DNA of 64,000 nucleotides, from positions 43,736 through 107,735 of the forward strand of contig JASMDX010000017.1 of assembly GCA_030752605.1 (NCBI GenBank). Direction: 5' to 3'. Position 1 is the first letter of the stretch. Each line of letters begins with the position of its first letter. Origin of the DNA: GCA-2731375 sp002731375. Its GTDB lineage: Bacteria; Pseudomonadota; Alphaproteobacteria; GCA-2731375. The translations under genes and the position numbers were made by a program. Below, piece after piece: positions 16,330-24,866 of the stretch. Below the pieces are notes generated by a model. The model saw nothing but the letters and a program-made list of their open reading frames with translations. It ran no database searches and was not told where the DNA came from.

Positions 16330-17562
16330 ATGCGTATGAACGCCATTGTCGCCGGTGTCGGCATGACCAAATTTGGCAAACACATGGATAGAAGCATGAA
16401 ATCCATTGGGGCAGAGGCCGTAGCCACCGCGATAAAGGATGCCGGCTTGAATAAATCCGACCTTGAGGCCGCGTATGTGGGCAATGCCGCTGCCGGTTTA
16501 GTGACCGGTCAGGAATGTATCCGCGGCCAGGTGGTGTTGCGTAATGCGGGTATTGGACGCATTCCGGTGATCAACGTGGAAAATGCCTGTGCCTCGGCCT
16601 CCACCGCCTTCAACCAGGCTTCGGCCATGGTTTCGTCGGGCTGTTATGATGTGGTGTTGGCCCTGGGGGTGGAGAAGCTGTACCACGAGGACAAGCGGAA
16701 AAGCTTCGCCGCCTTCTCGGGTGCCGTCGATGTGGAAGCCTTGGTGGAAATCAAGGCCAAGCTGGCTGCCCAGGCGGCGGCCAAGGGCGCCGATAAGGCG
16801 GCGTCCGGTGCGGGTGAGAAACGTTCCATGTTCATGGATATCTATGCCGCCTCCGCCCGCGCCTATATGGAAAAATATGGCGCCACGGCCGAGGATCTGG
16901 CCGGCGTTTCGGCCAAGAATTCCTTCCATGGCAGCATGAATCCACGGGCGCAGTTCATGGATGTGATGACGGTCGAGGAAGTTCTCGCGGCACCTGTCAT
17001 TGCCGAGCCCTTGACCCGGCCCATGTGCTCCCCCATTGGTGACGGCGCGGCGGCGGTAGTCATGGTTAGCGAACGCAAGGCGCGGGAGTTGGGTATTCAA
17101 GATCCGGTGCGTGTGCGCTCCTCGGTGCTGCGTTCCGGTTGGGACCGCGAAAAGGGCGAGGAAACCGTGGCCCAGGTCTGTGCCCGCGAGGTCTATGAAG
17201 AGGCCGGTTTGGGCGCCGAAGATCTGAGTGTCGTCGAACTGCATGACGCCTCGGCGCCGGCGGAGATTACCACCTACGAAAGCATTGGCCTCTGCGGCAA
17301 GGGCCAGGGGCCTGATCTGATCCGCGACGGTTCTACTAGGCTGGGTGGGCGTTTGCCGGTCAATACCTCTGGTGGCTTGCTACGCAAGGGCCATCCGGTG
17401 GGCGCCACGGGTATCGCGCAGATCGTCGAACTAACAGAGCAACTCCAGGGCCGCTCGGGGCCCCGCCAGGTCGAAGGCGCCAAAGCCGCCCTGGCCCATA
17501 ACGGTGGCGGCAGCATCGGTACTGATGCGGCGGCCATGTGTCTGACCATTTTGAGCAGGTAG
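16330..17562 (+). CDS. thiolase (SCP2/lipid-transfer type)
   Basis: A 410-residue thiolase. The nucleophilic Cys is in VENACASASTA, followed by VVELHDASAPAEI, the His motif RKGHPVGATG and the C-terminal HNGGGSIGTDAAAMC. Unlike the thiolase-fold protein at 8.3 kb it keeps GHP, so thiolytic cleavage of a 3-oxoacyl-CoA is the best guess. A lysine/alanine-rich insert (about residues 138-162, KAKLAAQAAAKGADKAASG) is unusual. The gene sits between the nitroreductase-family gene and the CoA ligase gene, with short gaps. Confidence 0.85.
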   Translation: MRMNAIVAGVGMTKFGKHMDRSMKSIGAEAVATAIKDAGLNKSDLEAAYVGNAAAGLVTGQECIRGQVVLRNAGIGRIPVINVENACASASTAFNQASAMVSSGCYDVVLALGVEKLYHEDKRKSFAAFSGAVDVEALVEIKAKLAAQAAAKGADKAASGAGEKRSMFMDIYAASARAYMEKYGATAEDLAGVSAKNSFHGSMNPRAQFMDVMTVEEVLAAPVIAEPLTRPMCSPIGDGAAAVVMVSERKARELGIQDPVRVRSSVLRSGWDREKGEETVAQVCAREVYEEAGLGAEDLSVVELHDASAPAEITTYESIGLCGKGQGPDLIRDGSTRLGGRLPVNTSGGLLRKGHPVGATGIAQIVELTEQLQGRSGPRQVEGAKAALAHNGGGSIGTDAAAMCLTILSR

Positions 17563-17572
17563 GAGCGTAAAT

Positions 17573-19174
17573 TTGGCCGAGCGTGATACCCGGATCCTTG
17601 CGGATCTGATCGCTACCAAGGCGGAGGCGCAACCGGACCTGGATGTGGTTACATTCGAGGGCGGCGGCAAGTTCGAGGATGAAATCCGCACCTACGCTGA
17701 ATTGTGGCGGAACGGCAATTGGGTCGCCGCCGAACTGATTGAGCGGGGCATGGCGCCTGGCGACCGCTTTGCCACGATGATGCGCAACCACGCGGAATTC
17801 GTTGATATCATGGTGGGCGCATCCATTTCGGCTTGCGTCTATGTACCCATTGATCCGCGCACCCGTGGCGCCAAGCTTGCCTATACTTTGAATAATTCCG
17901 AGTGCAAGGGCATCATCTGTGCCGACTATTGCCTCGACCAGGTGGTCGAGATCCAGGCGCAACTGCCGAACCTGGAATGGGTTCTGGTGATGGCCAGCGA
18001 GGATGGCCCGGGACAAACGCTCATGGCGGAGGCCGTAGGCGCGGCGGATCTGGCCTGCGTCTACGCGCGCCCGGAGGTCAGCGTGAATAGCCGCCTGAGC
18101 GGCCCTTCGGATCCCTTGCAAATCCTTTATACATCAGGCACCACGGGCGACCCCAAGGGCGTAGTCTTCCGCAATGGCCGCTTTGGCGGTCTGGGCTCAA
18201 TCTTCCCATTCGAGGCCGGCGACCGGCCTTATACAGGCCTTTCCTTGACTCATGGTAATGCGCAGATGCTGACCCTGGGCAGCAGTCTGGCCATGAGCAT
18301 GCGCTGCATCATCTCCCGCCGTTTCACCAAGTCGCGGCTTTGGGATATCACCCGGCAGTATGGCGCCACGGTGTTCAATCTTTTGGGCGGCATGACGGCG
18401 GCGGTCTATGCCGAACCGGAACAGGACAATGACGGCGACAATCCGGTACGTTTTGTCATTTCCGCCGGCATGCCCGCGACCATCTGGGAAAAGTTCGAAC
18501 AGCGCTTTAGTGTCGATATTTTTGAATTCTACGGCGCTATCGAGGGTGGCCTGGCATTCAAACCCATTGGCGTTGGTCCCATCGGCAGCTTTGGCAAGGC
18601 GCCCAAGGGTTTAGAAATGTGGATTGTCGACGAGGAAGGCCGGGAATGTGCCCCCGGTGTCATGGGTGAGATCATCTCCCGGCCCATCAAGGGCCCGGCA
18701 CCGGCGGTGGAATATTTTAAGAATACCGAGGCCTCCACCAAGAAGACCGAGGGCGGCTGGCTGCGCAGTGGTGACATCGGCCATGCAGACGAAGACGGCT
18801 GGTTGTTCTTCGACTACCGCAAGGGCGGGGGCCTTCGCCACAACGGCGACTTCGTCAATCCTGGCTTTGTCGAACAAGCCATTGCCGAGCATCCGGATGT
18901 GGACGACGTTTTTGTTTATGGCGTGCCGCCGGCCTCCGGCGCGCCGGGTGAAAAGGATGTCGTCGCTGCCGTGGTGGCGGTGGATGGCGCCAGTTTGGAG
19001 CCGCAATCGGTCTTCGCCATTTGCCGCCGTGAGTTGGAAGCCAACTTCGTGCCGAGCTATCTGCAAGTGCTGGCGGAAATTCCCAAGACGGCTTCGGAAA
19101 AGCCTCAGGAACGGTTCCTGCTGGACGCTTTCGGCCCCGATGCCCCGAATGTGCATTCCGAACAGCTGGGATAA
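17573..19174 (+). CDS. AMP-forming acyl-CoA synthetase (CaiC-like)
   Basis: A 533-residue ANL-superfamily ligase. Motif A3 is ILYTSGTTGDPKGV, A5 is EFYGAIEGG, A7 is SGDIGHADEDGWLFF, and the A10 catalytic lysine lies in KTASEKPQ. It activates a carboxylic acid with ATP and CoA, so it is the probable entry step of this operon. The overall look is that of crotonobetaine/carnitine-CoA ligase relatives, but this subgroup also contains medium-chain and cyclic-acid ligases. The start is TTG 17573, eight bases after AGGAG. It overlaps the methyltransferase gene by 26 nt. Confidence 0.88.
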   Translation: MAERDTRILADLIATKAEAQPDLDVVTFEGGGKFEDEIRTYAELWRNGNWVAAELIERGMAPGDRFATMMRNHAEFVDIMVGASISACVYVPIDPRTRGAKLAYTLNNSECKGIICADYCLDQVVEIQAQLPNLEWVLVMASEDGPGQTLMAEAVGAADLACVYARPEVSVNSRLSGPSDPLQILYTSGTTGDPKGVVFRNGRFGGLGSIFPFEAGDRPYTGLSLTHGNAQMLTLGSSLAMSMRCIISRRFTKSRLWDITRQYGATVFNLLGGMTAAVYAEPEQDNDGDNPVRFVISAGMPATIWEKFEQRFSVDIFEFYGAIEGGLAFKPIGVGPIGSFGKAPKGLEMWIVDEEGRECAPGVMGEIISRPIKGPAPAVEYFKNTEASTKKTEGGWLRSGDIGHADEDGWLFFDYRKGGGLRHNGDFVNPGFVEQAIAEHPDVDDVFVYGVPPASGAPGEKDVVAAVVAVDGASLEPQSVFAICRRELEANFVPSYLQVLAEIPKTASEKPQERFLLDAFGPDAPNVHSEQLG

Positions 19175-19820
19175 TTTCTGCTCGCTGTGCGGCGGCATCA
19201 GAATCGCGGCCTATCATTCGGACAAGGTGCGTGATTATCTGCACTGCCTGACCTGCGATCTGGTCTTCGTGCCGCGCGCCCAGCACCTGTCGGCGGGGGC
19301 GGAAAAGGTCTATTACGACCTGCATGAAAACCAGCCGGACGACCCCGGCTACCGGCGTTTTCTCGACCGTCTATTTAGGCCACTCAACCAACGCCTACCC
19401 GCCAACGCCACGGGCCTGGATTTTGGCTGTGGGCCGGGGCCAACCCTGTCGCGAATGTTTACTGAAGCTGGCCATGAAATGGCCGTTTACGATCTGCACT
19501 ATGCACCGGACGAAACCGTTTTGCCTGGGTCTTATGATTTCATCACCTTGAGCGAGGTGGCTGAGCATCTGGCGGAACCGGGCCGGGAACTGGACCGGCT
19601 ATGGGACAGTCTCCATCCCGGCGGCTGGCTTGGCGTCATGACCAAGCGGGTCCGTGATCGGGATGCGTTCAAGACCTGGCACTACATTACCGATCCGACC
19701 CACGTCAGCTATTTTTCCGAAGCCACCTTCCGATGGCTCGCTGCGCACTGGTCAGGCATGGGGCCTACGGCGGCCCTGACCATAGTGGGTAACGACGTGG
19801 TTTTGATCAACAAGGCTTGA
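19149..19820 (+). CDS. class I SAM-dependent methyltransferase with N-terminal zinc knuckles
   Basis: About 223 residues. The N-terminus has two CxxC pairs (FCSLCGG and HCLTCD), consistent with a small zinc ribbon. The SAM-binding motif I is GLDFGCGPGPTLS, the acidic loop is YDLHYAPDE, and motif post-I includes LSEVAEHL. The end is ALTIVGNDVVLINKA. The start is uncertain: ATG 19149 or ATG 19140, both inside the 3' end of the CoA ligase, which implies translational coupling. What it methylates is unknown; a small molecule such as a thiol or quinone, or a protein, are all possible. Confidence 0.75.
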   Translation: MCIPNSWDNFCSLCGGIRIAAYHSDKVRDYLHCLTCDLVFVPRAQHLSAGAEKVYYDLHENQPDDPGYRRFLDRLFRPLNQRLPANATGLDFGCGPGPTLSRMFTEAGHEMAVYDLHYAPDETVLPGSYDFITLSEVAEHLAEPGRELDRLWDSLHPGGWLGVMTKRVRDRDAFKTWHYITDPTHVSYFSEATFRWLAAHWSGMGPTAALTIVGNDVVLINKA

Positions 19821-19830
19821 GTCAGATTCC

Positions 19831-21000
19831 CTAGCCGGCCAGGCCCAGGCGGTTGGCGATATTGTTCTTCTGCATATTGGAGGAGCCGCCGACGATGGGC
19901 ATACCGATCAGATCCGTGACCGTCTGCATCATGTCGAACTCCTCGGACATGCCGTAGGCGCCCAGCACCCGTTGGCAGGCTAAACCGATTTCGACCCCCA
20001 CATCGGCGATGAACAGCTTCGCCATGCTGGTTTCCACCGAGGCCGGGCGGCCCTGACTAACCAGCCAGGCGGCGTGATAGAGCATGTGACGGCAGGCTTC
20101 CAGTTTGGTCTTTGCCCCCACAAGTTCGTGGCGCACTGCCTGATGGCCACTGATCACGGTGCCGAATTGTTTGCGCTGCTGGGCATATTCCCAGGCTTCT
20201 TCGACCGCCGACTGGGCTAGGCCGAAGGTCATGGCCGCGACCTCGACTTTTTCCACGTCCAGCGAGCGCCCGGCAAGCGCCCGCCAACCCTTGTTCCAGG
20301 CCTCCGGGCCGCCCAGGATGCTTTGTCTGGGCAGGCGAACGTTATTGAAATAGACATCGAAGCTGTGGGTATAGACCAGATTTCGATGGGTCAATTGCTG
20401 GCGTGTGATGCCGGGGGCATCGGTGGGTACCAGGACCATCGATAGGTTTTGATACTTCTCGCCATCGGGATCGGAATTGACGAAGCAAAAGATATAGTCG
20501 GCCCAATCGGCGCCTGTACACCAGCGTTTAACGCCATTGATGACAACGGTATCGCCGCCATCTTCAAGATGCGCCTTGGTCTGGACGTTGGCCAGATCAC
20601 CCCCGGTATCGGGCTCCGACAGGCCATAGGCGAATTGCAACTCGCCCCTGGCGATTTTGGGCAGAAATTCGGCTTTTTGCGCTGGCGAGCCGCTTTCCGA
20701 GATATTGCCGCCGCCATAAAACGCGCATTGAATATAAGGCCCCGCCAGACAGACTCCGCCCCGGCCCAACTCCTCGACCACGGCGGTGGCGGCGTACCAG
20801 TCCTGGCCTTGGCCCCCGTATTCTTCTCCCACAGTCAAACCGCAAACACCCAGGGCCGCCAGCCTGGCGAAGACGTCCCGTGGCCAGGCATGGGCCGCCA
20901 GCCATTCCTGGCGTTTCTCGCGCGGGGTTTCATGATCGGTAAAGCGGCGCAAGGTATCGCGCAGCATGGTGATATGTTCCGGCTCGTCCGCGAAGTACAT
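19831..21000 (-). CDS. acyl-CoA dehydrogenase
   Basis: A 389-residue acyl-CoA dehydrogenase. It shows YGLSEPDTGGDLANVQT (FAD and substrate contact), a WCTGADWADYIFCF strand and VLGAYGMSEEFDMMQTVTDL near the end. The usual catalytic Glu motif is not obvious in the C-terminal segment, so the base may be elsewhere, as in short-branched or isovaleryl-type enzymes. It is the second gene of a two-gene minus-strand operon, 15 nt after the crotonase gene. It converges on the methyltransferase with an 11-nt gap and no clear terminator. Confidence 0.85.
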   Translation of the reverse strand: MYFADEPEHITMLRDTLRRFTDHETPREKRQEWLAAHAWPRDVFARLAALGVCGLTVGEEYGGQGQDWYAATAVVEELGRGGVCLAGPYIQCAFYGGGNISESGSPAQKAEFLPKIARGELQFAYGLSEPDTGGDLANVQTKAHLEDGGDTVVINGVKRWCTGADWADYIFCFVNSDPDGEKYQNLSMVLVPTDAPGITRQQLTHRNLVYTHSFDVYFNNVRLPRQSILGGPEAWNKGWRALAGRSLDVEKVEVAAMTFGLAQSAVEEAWEYAQQRKQFGTVISGHQAVRHELVGAKTKLEACRHMLYHAAWLVSQGRPASVETSMAKLFIADVGVEIGLACQRVLGAYGMSEEFDMMQTVTDLIGMPIVGGSSNMQKNNIANRLGLAG

Positions 21001-21015
21001 GTTTCCTGCTCCTGC

Positions 21016-21807
21016 TTACCCGCCAGTATAATTCGGCGCCCGTTTCTCGACAAAGGCGTTGATTGCTTCCTGTCTGTCCTGCATGGCGTTGGAGCTGACT
21101 TCGTAGGCGATGGCGGGCTCCATCACCTTGTTGGCGATATCACGCAGCACCAGGTTCACCGCCGTCTTGGTCCAGCGCACGGCCCAGCGCGGGTTGGCCA
21201 GGATCTTGCCAACCATGTCATCTACCTTGGCGTCCAGTTCATCAGCGGGTACCGCATAGTTGATCAGGCCCATGGCGGCAGCTTCCGAGCCGCGAAGCAT
21301 CTCGCCGGTCAGCAGCATTTCCTTGGCCCGGGTAAAGCCGATCAGCTGCGGCCAGATAACCGCGCCGCCGTCGCCGGCGACCAGGCCGACCTTGACGTGG
21401 GGATCGCCGATCAAGGCCCGTTCGTCGGCGATGATGACGTCGCACAGCAGAGCGATGGAGGCGCCAAGTCCCGCCGCTGCGCCATTCAGACGGCAAACGA
21501 TCGGCTTTTCCATTTCTAGCAGGCCGTTAACGATGCGCTTGGCATCGGTGGTGATGCCGCGGAATTTCGACTGATCGTCGATCATCTCCTGGAACCAGTC
21601 CATGTCGCCGCCGGCGCAGAAGGCGCGGCCTGCGCCGGTCAAAACGATCAGGTCGCTGTCGTCATCGGATTGCGCTTCATAGAAGACATGCGCCAGTTCT
21701 TCATGAAGCGGAAAGTCGACAGCGTTCATGGGGCCAGCATCGATCGAGATCCATAATACCTGCCCGCGCCGCTCAAATGTGAGGCGTTCGTATTTGTCGA
21801 AGTTCAT
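21016..21807 (-). CDS. enoyl-CoA hydratase/isomerase family protein
   Basis: A 263-residue crotonase-fold protein. The CoA-binding/oxyanion segment is GRAFCAGGDMDW, and the second oxyanion motif is NGAAAGLGASIALLCDVIIA. ALIGDPHVKVGLVAGDGGAVI replaces one of the two usual hydratase Glu residues with Asp. It starts at ATG 21807, seven bases after AGGAGA, and heads the operon with the acyl-CoA dehydrogenase at 19.8-21.0 kb. Two inverted repeats lie in its upstream region. Hydratase, isomerase or C-C hydrolase activity cannot be separated from sequence alone. Confidence 0.85.
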   Translation of the reverse strand: MNFDKYERLTFERRGQVLWISIDAGPMNAVDFPLHEELAHVFYEAQSDDDSDLIVLTGAGRAFCAGGDMDWFQEMIDDQSKFRGITTDAKRIVNGLLEMEKPIVCRLNGAAAGLGASIALLCDVIIADERALIGDPHVKVGLVAGDGGAVIWPQLIGFTRAKEMLLTGEMLRGSEAAAMGLINYAVPADELDAKVDDMVGKILANPRWAVRWTKTAVNLVLRDIANKVMEPAIAYEVSSNAMQDRQEAINAFVEKRAPNYTGG

Positions 21808-21863
21808 GATTGGTCTCTCCTGTCAAATGGGCATACATACTTTGACGGTAGCGACTAATCGGC

Positions 21864-21877
21864 CATATTGAAATATG
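21864..21877. promoter_or_regulatory. perfect palindrome upstream of the crotonase operon (possible operator)
   Basis: CATATT-GA-AATATG is a perfect 14-bp palindrome, 57 nt upstream of the crotonase start at 21807. Size and AT-rich arms suit a dimeric repressor such as a TetR or GntR protein. No regulator gene adjoins it, so the binding protein is unknown. Confidence 0.35.
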
Positions 21878-21882
21878 ACAAT

Positions 21883-21932
21883 GTGACCGCTGAAGCCCAG
21901 TTGTCGTATTGGCAGCGGAGTTCAGTGGTCAC
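21883..21932. repeat. 12-bp inverted repeat with 26-nt loop between recQ and the crotonase operon
   Basis: Arms GTGACCGCTGAA (21883-21894) and TTCAGTGGTCAC (21921-21932) pair at 11 of 12 positions; the single mismatch is a G-T type. It lies just downstream of the recQ stop (21952, minus strand). There is no T tract on either side, so it is not a standard intrinsic terminator. It could block recQ read-through or be an operator pair. Confidence 0.4.
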
Positions 21933-21951
21933 CTGTTGCCATGGGGTTCTG

Positions 21952-23811
21952 CTAGCCATGCTCTGCGATTACGGCCAGAAACGGTGCGGCGAACTTCTTT
22001 AATTTTGCCTGTCCCACGCCATGAATATTAGCGAATTCAGCCTCGGATGCGGGGCGGGTCTTGGCCATATCCAGCAGCGAGCGGTCCGAAAACACCACAT
22101 AGGCTGGAACGTTCCGGGCCTGGGACAGGCTGGAACGCAGCGTCTTCAATTCAGCCAGCAATTCCAGGTCCCGCTCCGACAATTCCTGTTCTTGCTCTTG
22201 ACGTTGGGCTGCGGTGGGTTTCGCGGGTGTGTCGCCCTTCGGCCGTGTGCCACGGGGCTGTGGTGCGGCATCGGGCCGATAGGGGAAGGATTCCTCGCCG
22301 CGCAAGAGAGCCTGGCCGCGTGGACTTAAGGCCAGGCCGCCATAGCCTTCCAAATCCAGCTCCAGATAGCCGCCAGCTACCAGTTGACGCAGAATGGACT
22401 GCCATTCCGGCTTGCCCCGGCCCTTGCCCATGCCGTGGCTGTCCAGGCGCTGGTGGCTGAATTTACGGACCTTTTCGTTTCTGGCACCGCACAAAACGTC
22501 GACAATATGGGCCGCGCCGAAACGCTGACCGGTATCGCGCACGGTGCTTAGCGCCAGTTGCGCTAGCTCCGTGCCATCTACCGCCGGTGTGGCGTCAAGA
22601 CACAGATCGCAATGGCCGCAGGCTTCCTTGTCCTCGCCAAAATAGGCCAGCAGGGTCTGCCGCCGGCATTGTGGCGCCTCGCAATAGGCCAGTAGAGAAT
22701 CTAGGCGTTTGTGTTCCTGGCGCCGGCGATCCTCGCCGCCGCCTTCCTGTTCGATGAACTGGCGGCGCATGCGGATATCGCCCAGACCGTACAGCATCAA
22801 GGCCTGGGCCGGTGCGCCATCCCGGCCCGCGCGGCCGAATTCCTGATAATAGGCCTCCATGCTTCCGGACAGATCGGTGTGCAGGACGAACCGCACATCC
22901 GGCTTGTCGATGCCCATGCCAAAGGCGATGGTGGCGACCATGACGATACCGTCCTCGCGCATGAAACGGTCCTGATTGCCGTCACGCTGCCACTTCTCCA
23001 TGCCAGCGTGATAGGGCAGGGCGGTGATGCCGTTGTCCCCCAGCAGCAGCGCTGTCTCCTCCGTCTTCTTGCGCGAAAGACAATAAACGATGCCGCTTTC
23101 GCCCTGGTGACGGTGTGCGAAAGACAGCAGCTGCTGCTTCCAGTCCTGCTTGAACATCACGGCGAGGTGGATGTTCGGACGGTCAAAGCCCTGTACAAAA
23201 ATACGGCCTCCATCGCCAAACAGCTTGTCCGCGATGTCGCGGCGGGTCACCGCGTCCGCCGTCGCGGTCAGGGCCACAAGGGGTGCGCCAGGGAATAACT
23301 CGCGCAGCTGCGACAGGTCGCTGTATTCCGGGCGAAAGGCTGGGCCCCATTGAGAAATACAATGGGCCTCGTCCACAGCGATCAAACTGATAGGCAGGCG
23401 CGCCAGGGCGGCCAGCATACGGTCCGTCATCAGCCGTTCAGGGGAAAGATACAAAATGGATACCTCGCCCGCCGCGACCCGGCGCCAGGTATCGACATTC
23501 TCACCGCGGTCCTTGGCGGAATTGATGGTCTCTGCCCGCACGCCTGCCAGTTGCAGGGCGACGACCTGATCCTGCATCAATGCCAACAGGGGCGAGACAA
23601 CTATAGTCAAACCGCCAAGCGCCAAAGCGGGGACTTGAAAACACAATGATTTTCCCGCCCCCGTGGGCATCACAGCCAGGGCGCTTTGCCCGGCCATGAC
23701 GGCATCAATGATCTCCGCCTGGCTGGGCCGAAAGCCAGGAAAACCAAAGACTTCCGCCAGAATGCGGTGTTTCTCGTCCGTCGTGTCAGTTTCGGGTAGA
23801 ACAGCTTCCAT
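21952..23811 (-). CDS. recQ: ATP-dependent DNA helicase RecQ
   Basis: A 619-residue RecQ helicase that unwinds DNA 3'-5' in recombination and repair. Order of parts: motif 0 and FRPSQ, Walker A MPTGAGKSLC, DEAH box AVDEAHCISQWG, then motifs V and VI (IAFGMGIDKPDVRF and EFGRAGRDG). Next come the zinc-binding cysteines CRRQTLLAYFGEDKEACGHC with DLC, the winged helix, and an HRDC domain at the C-terminus (DLELLAELKTLRSSLSQARN). It starts at ATG 23811, one base after the stop of the dehydratase gene (TGAGATGG). The middle linker is Pro/Lys/Gln-rich. Confidence 0.96.
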   Translation of the reverse strand: MEAVLPETDTTDEKHRILAEVFGFPGFRPSQAEIIDAVMAGQSALAVMPTGAGKSLCFQVPALALGGLTIVVSPLLALMQDQVVALQLAGVRAETINSAKDRGENVDTWRRVAAGEVSILYLSPERLMTDRMLAALARLPISLIAVDEAHCISQWGPAFRPEYSDLSQLRELFPGAPLVALTATADAVTRRDIADKLFGDGGRIFVQGFDRPNIHLAVMFKQDWKQQLLSFAHRHQGESGIVYCLSRKKTEETALLLGDNGITALPYHAGMEKWQRDGNQDRFMREDGIVMVATIAFGMGIDKPDVRFVLHTDLSGSMEAYYQEFGRAGRDGAPAQALMLYGLGDIRMRRQFIEQEGGGEDRRRQEHKRLDSLLAYCEAPQCRRQTLLAYFGEDKEACGHCDLCLDATPAVDGTELAQLALSTVRDTGQRFGAAHIVDVLCGARNEKVRKFSHQRLDSHGMGKGRGKPEWQSILRQLVAGGYLELDLEGYGGLALSPRGQALLRGEESFPYRPDAAPQPRGTRPKGDTPAKPTAAQRQEQEQELSERDLELLAELKTLRSSLSQARNVPAYVVFSDRSLLDMAKTRPASEAEFANIHGVGQAKLKKFAAPFLAVIAEHG

Positions 23812-23812
23812 C

Positions 23813-24760
23813 TCAGCGCATGCCATCGCTGCCGGTGCCGCAAATCAGCGCGGTACAGACCGCGCCCGCGGGTGGTGTGTAAATGCCCACCTGTAGCGCC
23901 GCGACGGCGGCGGCGGCCGACAGCTCCACGCCCAGGCCGAAGTCCCGCCACAGCCAGCGTGCCGCTTTGTACATCTGCTCGTCCGTAACCAGCACAATTT
24001 CATCCACGTTTTGCTGGATCAAAGCCAGATTGATTTCCTCGCTACGGCGCGGTGCCAGGGTGTTGGCGTTGGTGTCAATATGCGCGAGTTCCACCAATTC
24101 TCCCGCTGCAACACTGTCATGCAGGGTCGGCGCGCCCACTGGTTCGATGCCGATGACCGTGATCTTCGGCTTCAGGGCCTTGGCCGCCATGGCTGCCCCC
24201 GAGATCAGGCCGCCGCCGCCGATGGAAACCAGCAGCACATCCGTATCAGGGGCATCCGCTAAAACTTCCAGGCTGACCGTGCCTTGCCCGGCGATCACCG
24301 ATGGATCGGCGAAGGGATGGATATAGGTCTTGCCATCACGCTCCGCGACGGCCAGGGCCTCGCGGTTGGCATCGTCCCAGACCTCGCCGTGCATATGCAC
24401 CTCTGCTCCCCAGCGGCGCAGATTGTCGGCCTTGGCGGACGGGGTGTTGCCGGGCAGGTAGATCGTAACCGGCACGCCCGCCGCATGGCCGGCACAGGCC
24501 ACGCCCAGGCCATGATTGCCCCCTGATGCGGTGATCAAGCCCCGCGCCTTGGCGGCATCTTCCAGGGTTGTCAGCGCGCTCATGGCGCCCCGTGCCTTGA
24601 ACGAGCCCGAAACCTGCAGGCATTCAAGCTTTAGGTTCAGCGCTGGATTGTCTGGCAGTAGACTGTGTGACAGGGTCGCGGGAAGCAAAGGCGTGCGCCG
24701 GACCCGGCCCTCGATGCGCTTGGCGGCGGCACGGACGTCGTCGATGGTAACTGTCATCAT
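23813..24760 (-). CDS. PLP-dependent threonine/serine dehydratase family protein
   Basis: A 315-residue fold-type II PLP enzyme. The Schiff-base lysine is in SGSFKARGAM, the phosphate/substrate loop is TASGGNHGLGVA, and the glycine-rich PLP phosphate loop is VSIGGGGLISG. No ACT regulatory domain follows, so it is like the short catabolic threonine dehydratases or serine racemase/hydroxyaspartate dehydratase relatives. Two adjacent ATGs (24760 and 24757) could start it. It is followed immediately by recQ and preceded by a tiny open frame whose 3' end carries its ribosome-binding sequence (GAGAGGAGA). Confidence 0.85.
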   Translation of the reverse strand: MMTVTIDDVRAAAKRIEGRVRRTPLLPATLSHSLLPDNPALNLKLECLQVSGSFKARGAMSALTTLEDAAKARGLITASGGNHGLGVACAGHAAGVPVTIYLPGNTPSAKADNLRRWGAEVHMHGEVWDDANREALAVAERDGKTYIHPFADPSVIAGQGTVSLEVLADAPDTDVLLVSIGGGGLISGAAMAAKALKPKITVIGIEPVGAPTLHDSVAAGELVELAHIDTNANTLAPRRSEEINLALIQQNVDEIVLVTDEQMYKAARWLWRDFGLGVELSAAAAVAALQVGIYTPPAGAVCTALICGTGSDGMR

Positions 24761-24764
24761 GAAC

Positions 24765-24863
24765 TCAGGCGTCTCCTCTCAAATCCGCATAGGCCTCAAT
24801 CTCGGGCGAAACCAGGGCAACGACTTTGGCCAGGTCTGTGCGGGGTTCGTTTTCCTTGCTCAT
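24765..24863 (-). CDS. 32-residue hypothetical protein between MaoC and dehydratase genes
   Basis: Minus strand ATG 24863 to TGA 24765, just below the usual length cut-off. The product MSKENEPRTDLAKVVALVSP ends with EIEAYADLRGDA. It is charged and helical, with no signal or membrane segment. It starts 3 nt after the MaoC stop and its last codons contain the Shine-Dalgarno sequence of the dehydratase. It may act as a coupling leader or as a small protein. I recognise no family; the case rests on tight packing within an operon. Confidence 0.4.
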   Translation of the reverse strand: MSKENEPRTDLAKVVALVSPEIEAYADLRGDA

Positions 24864-24866
24864 GAT

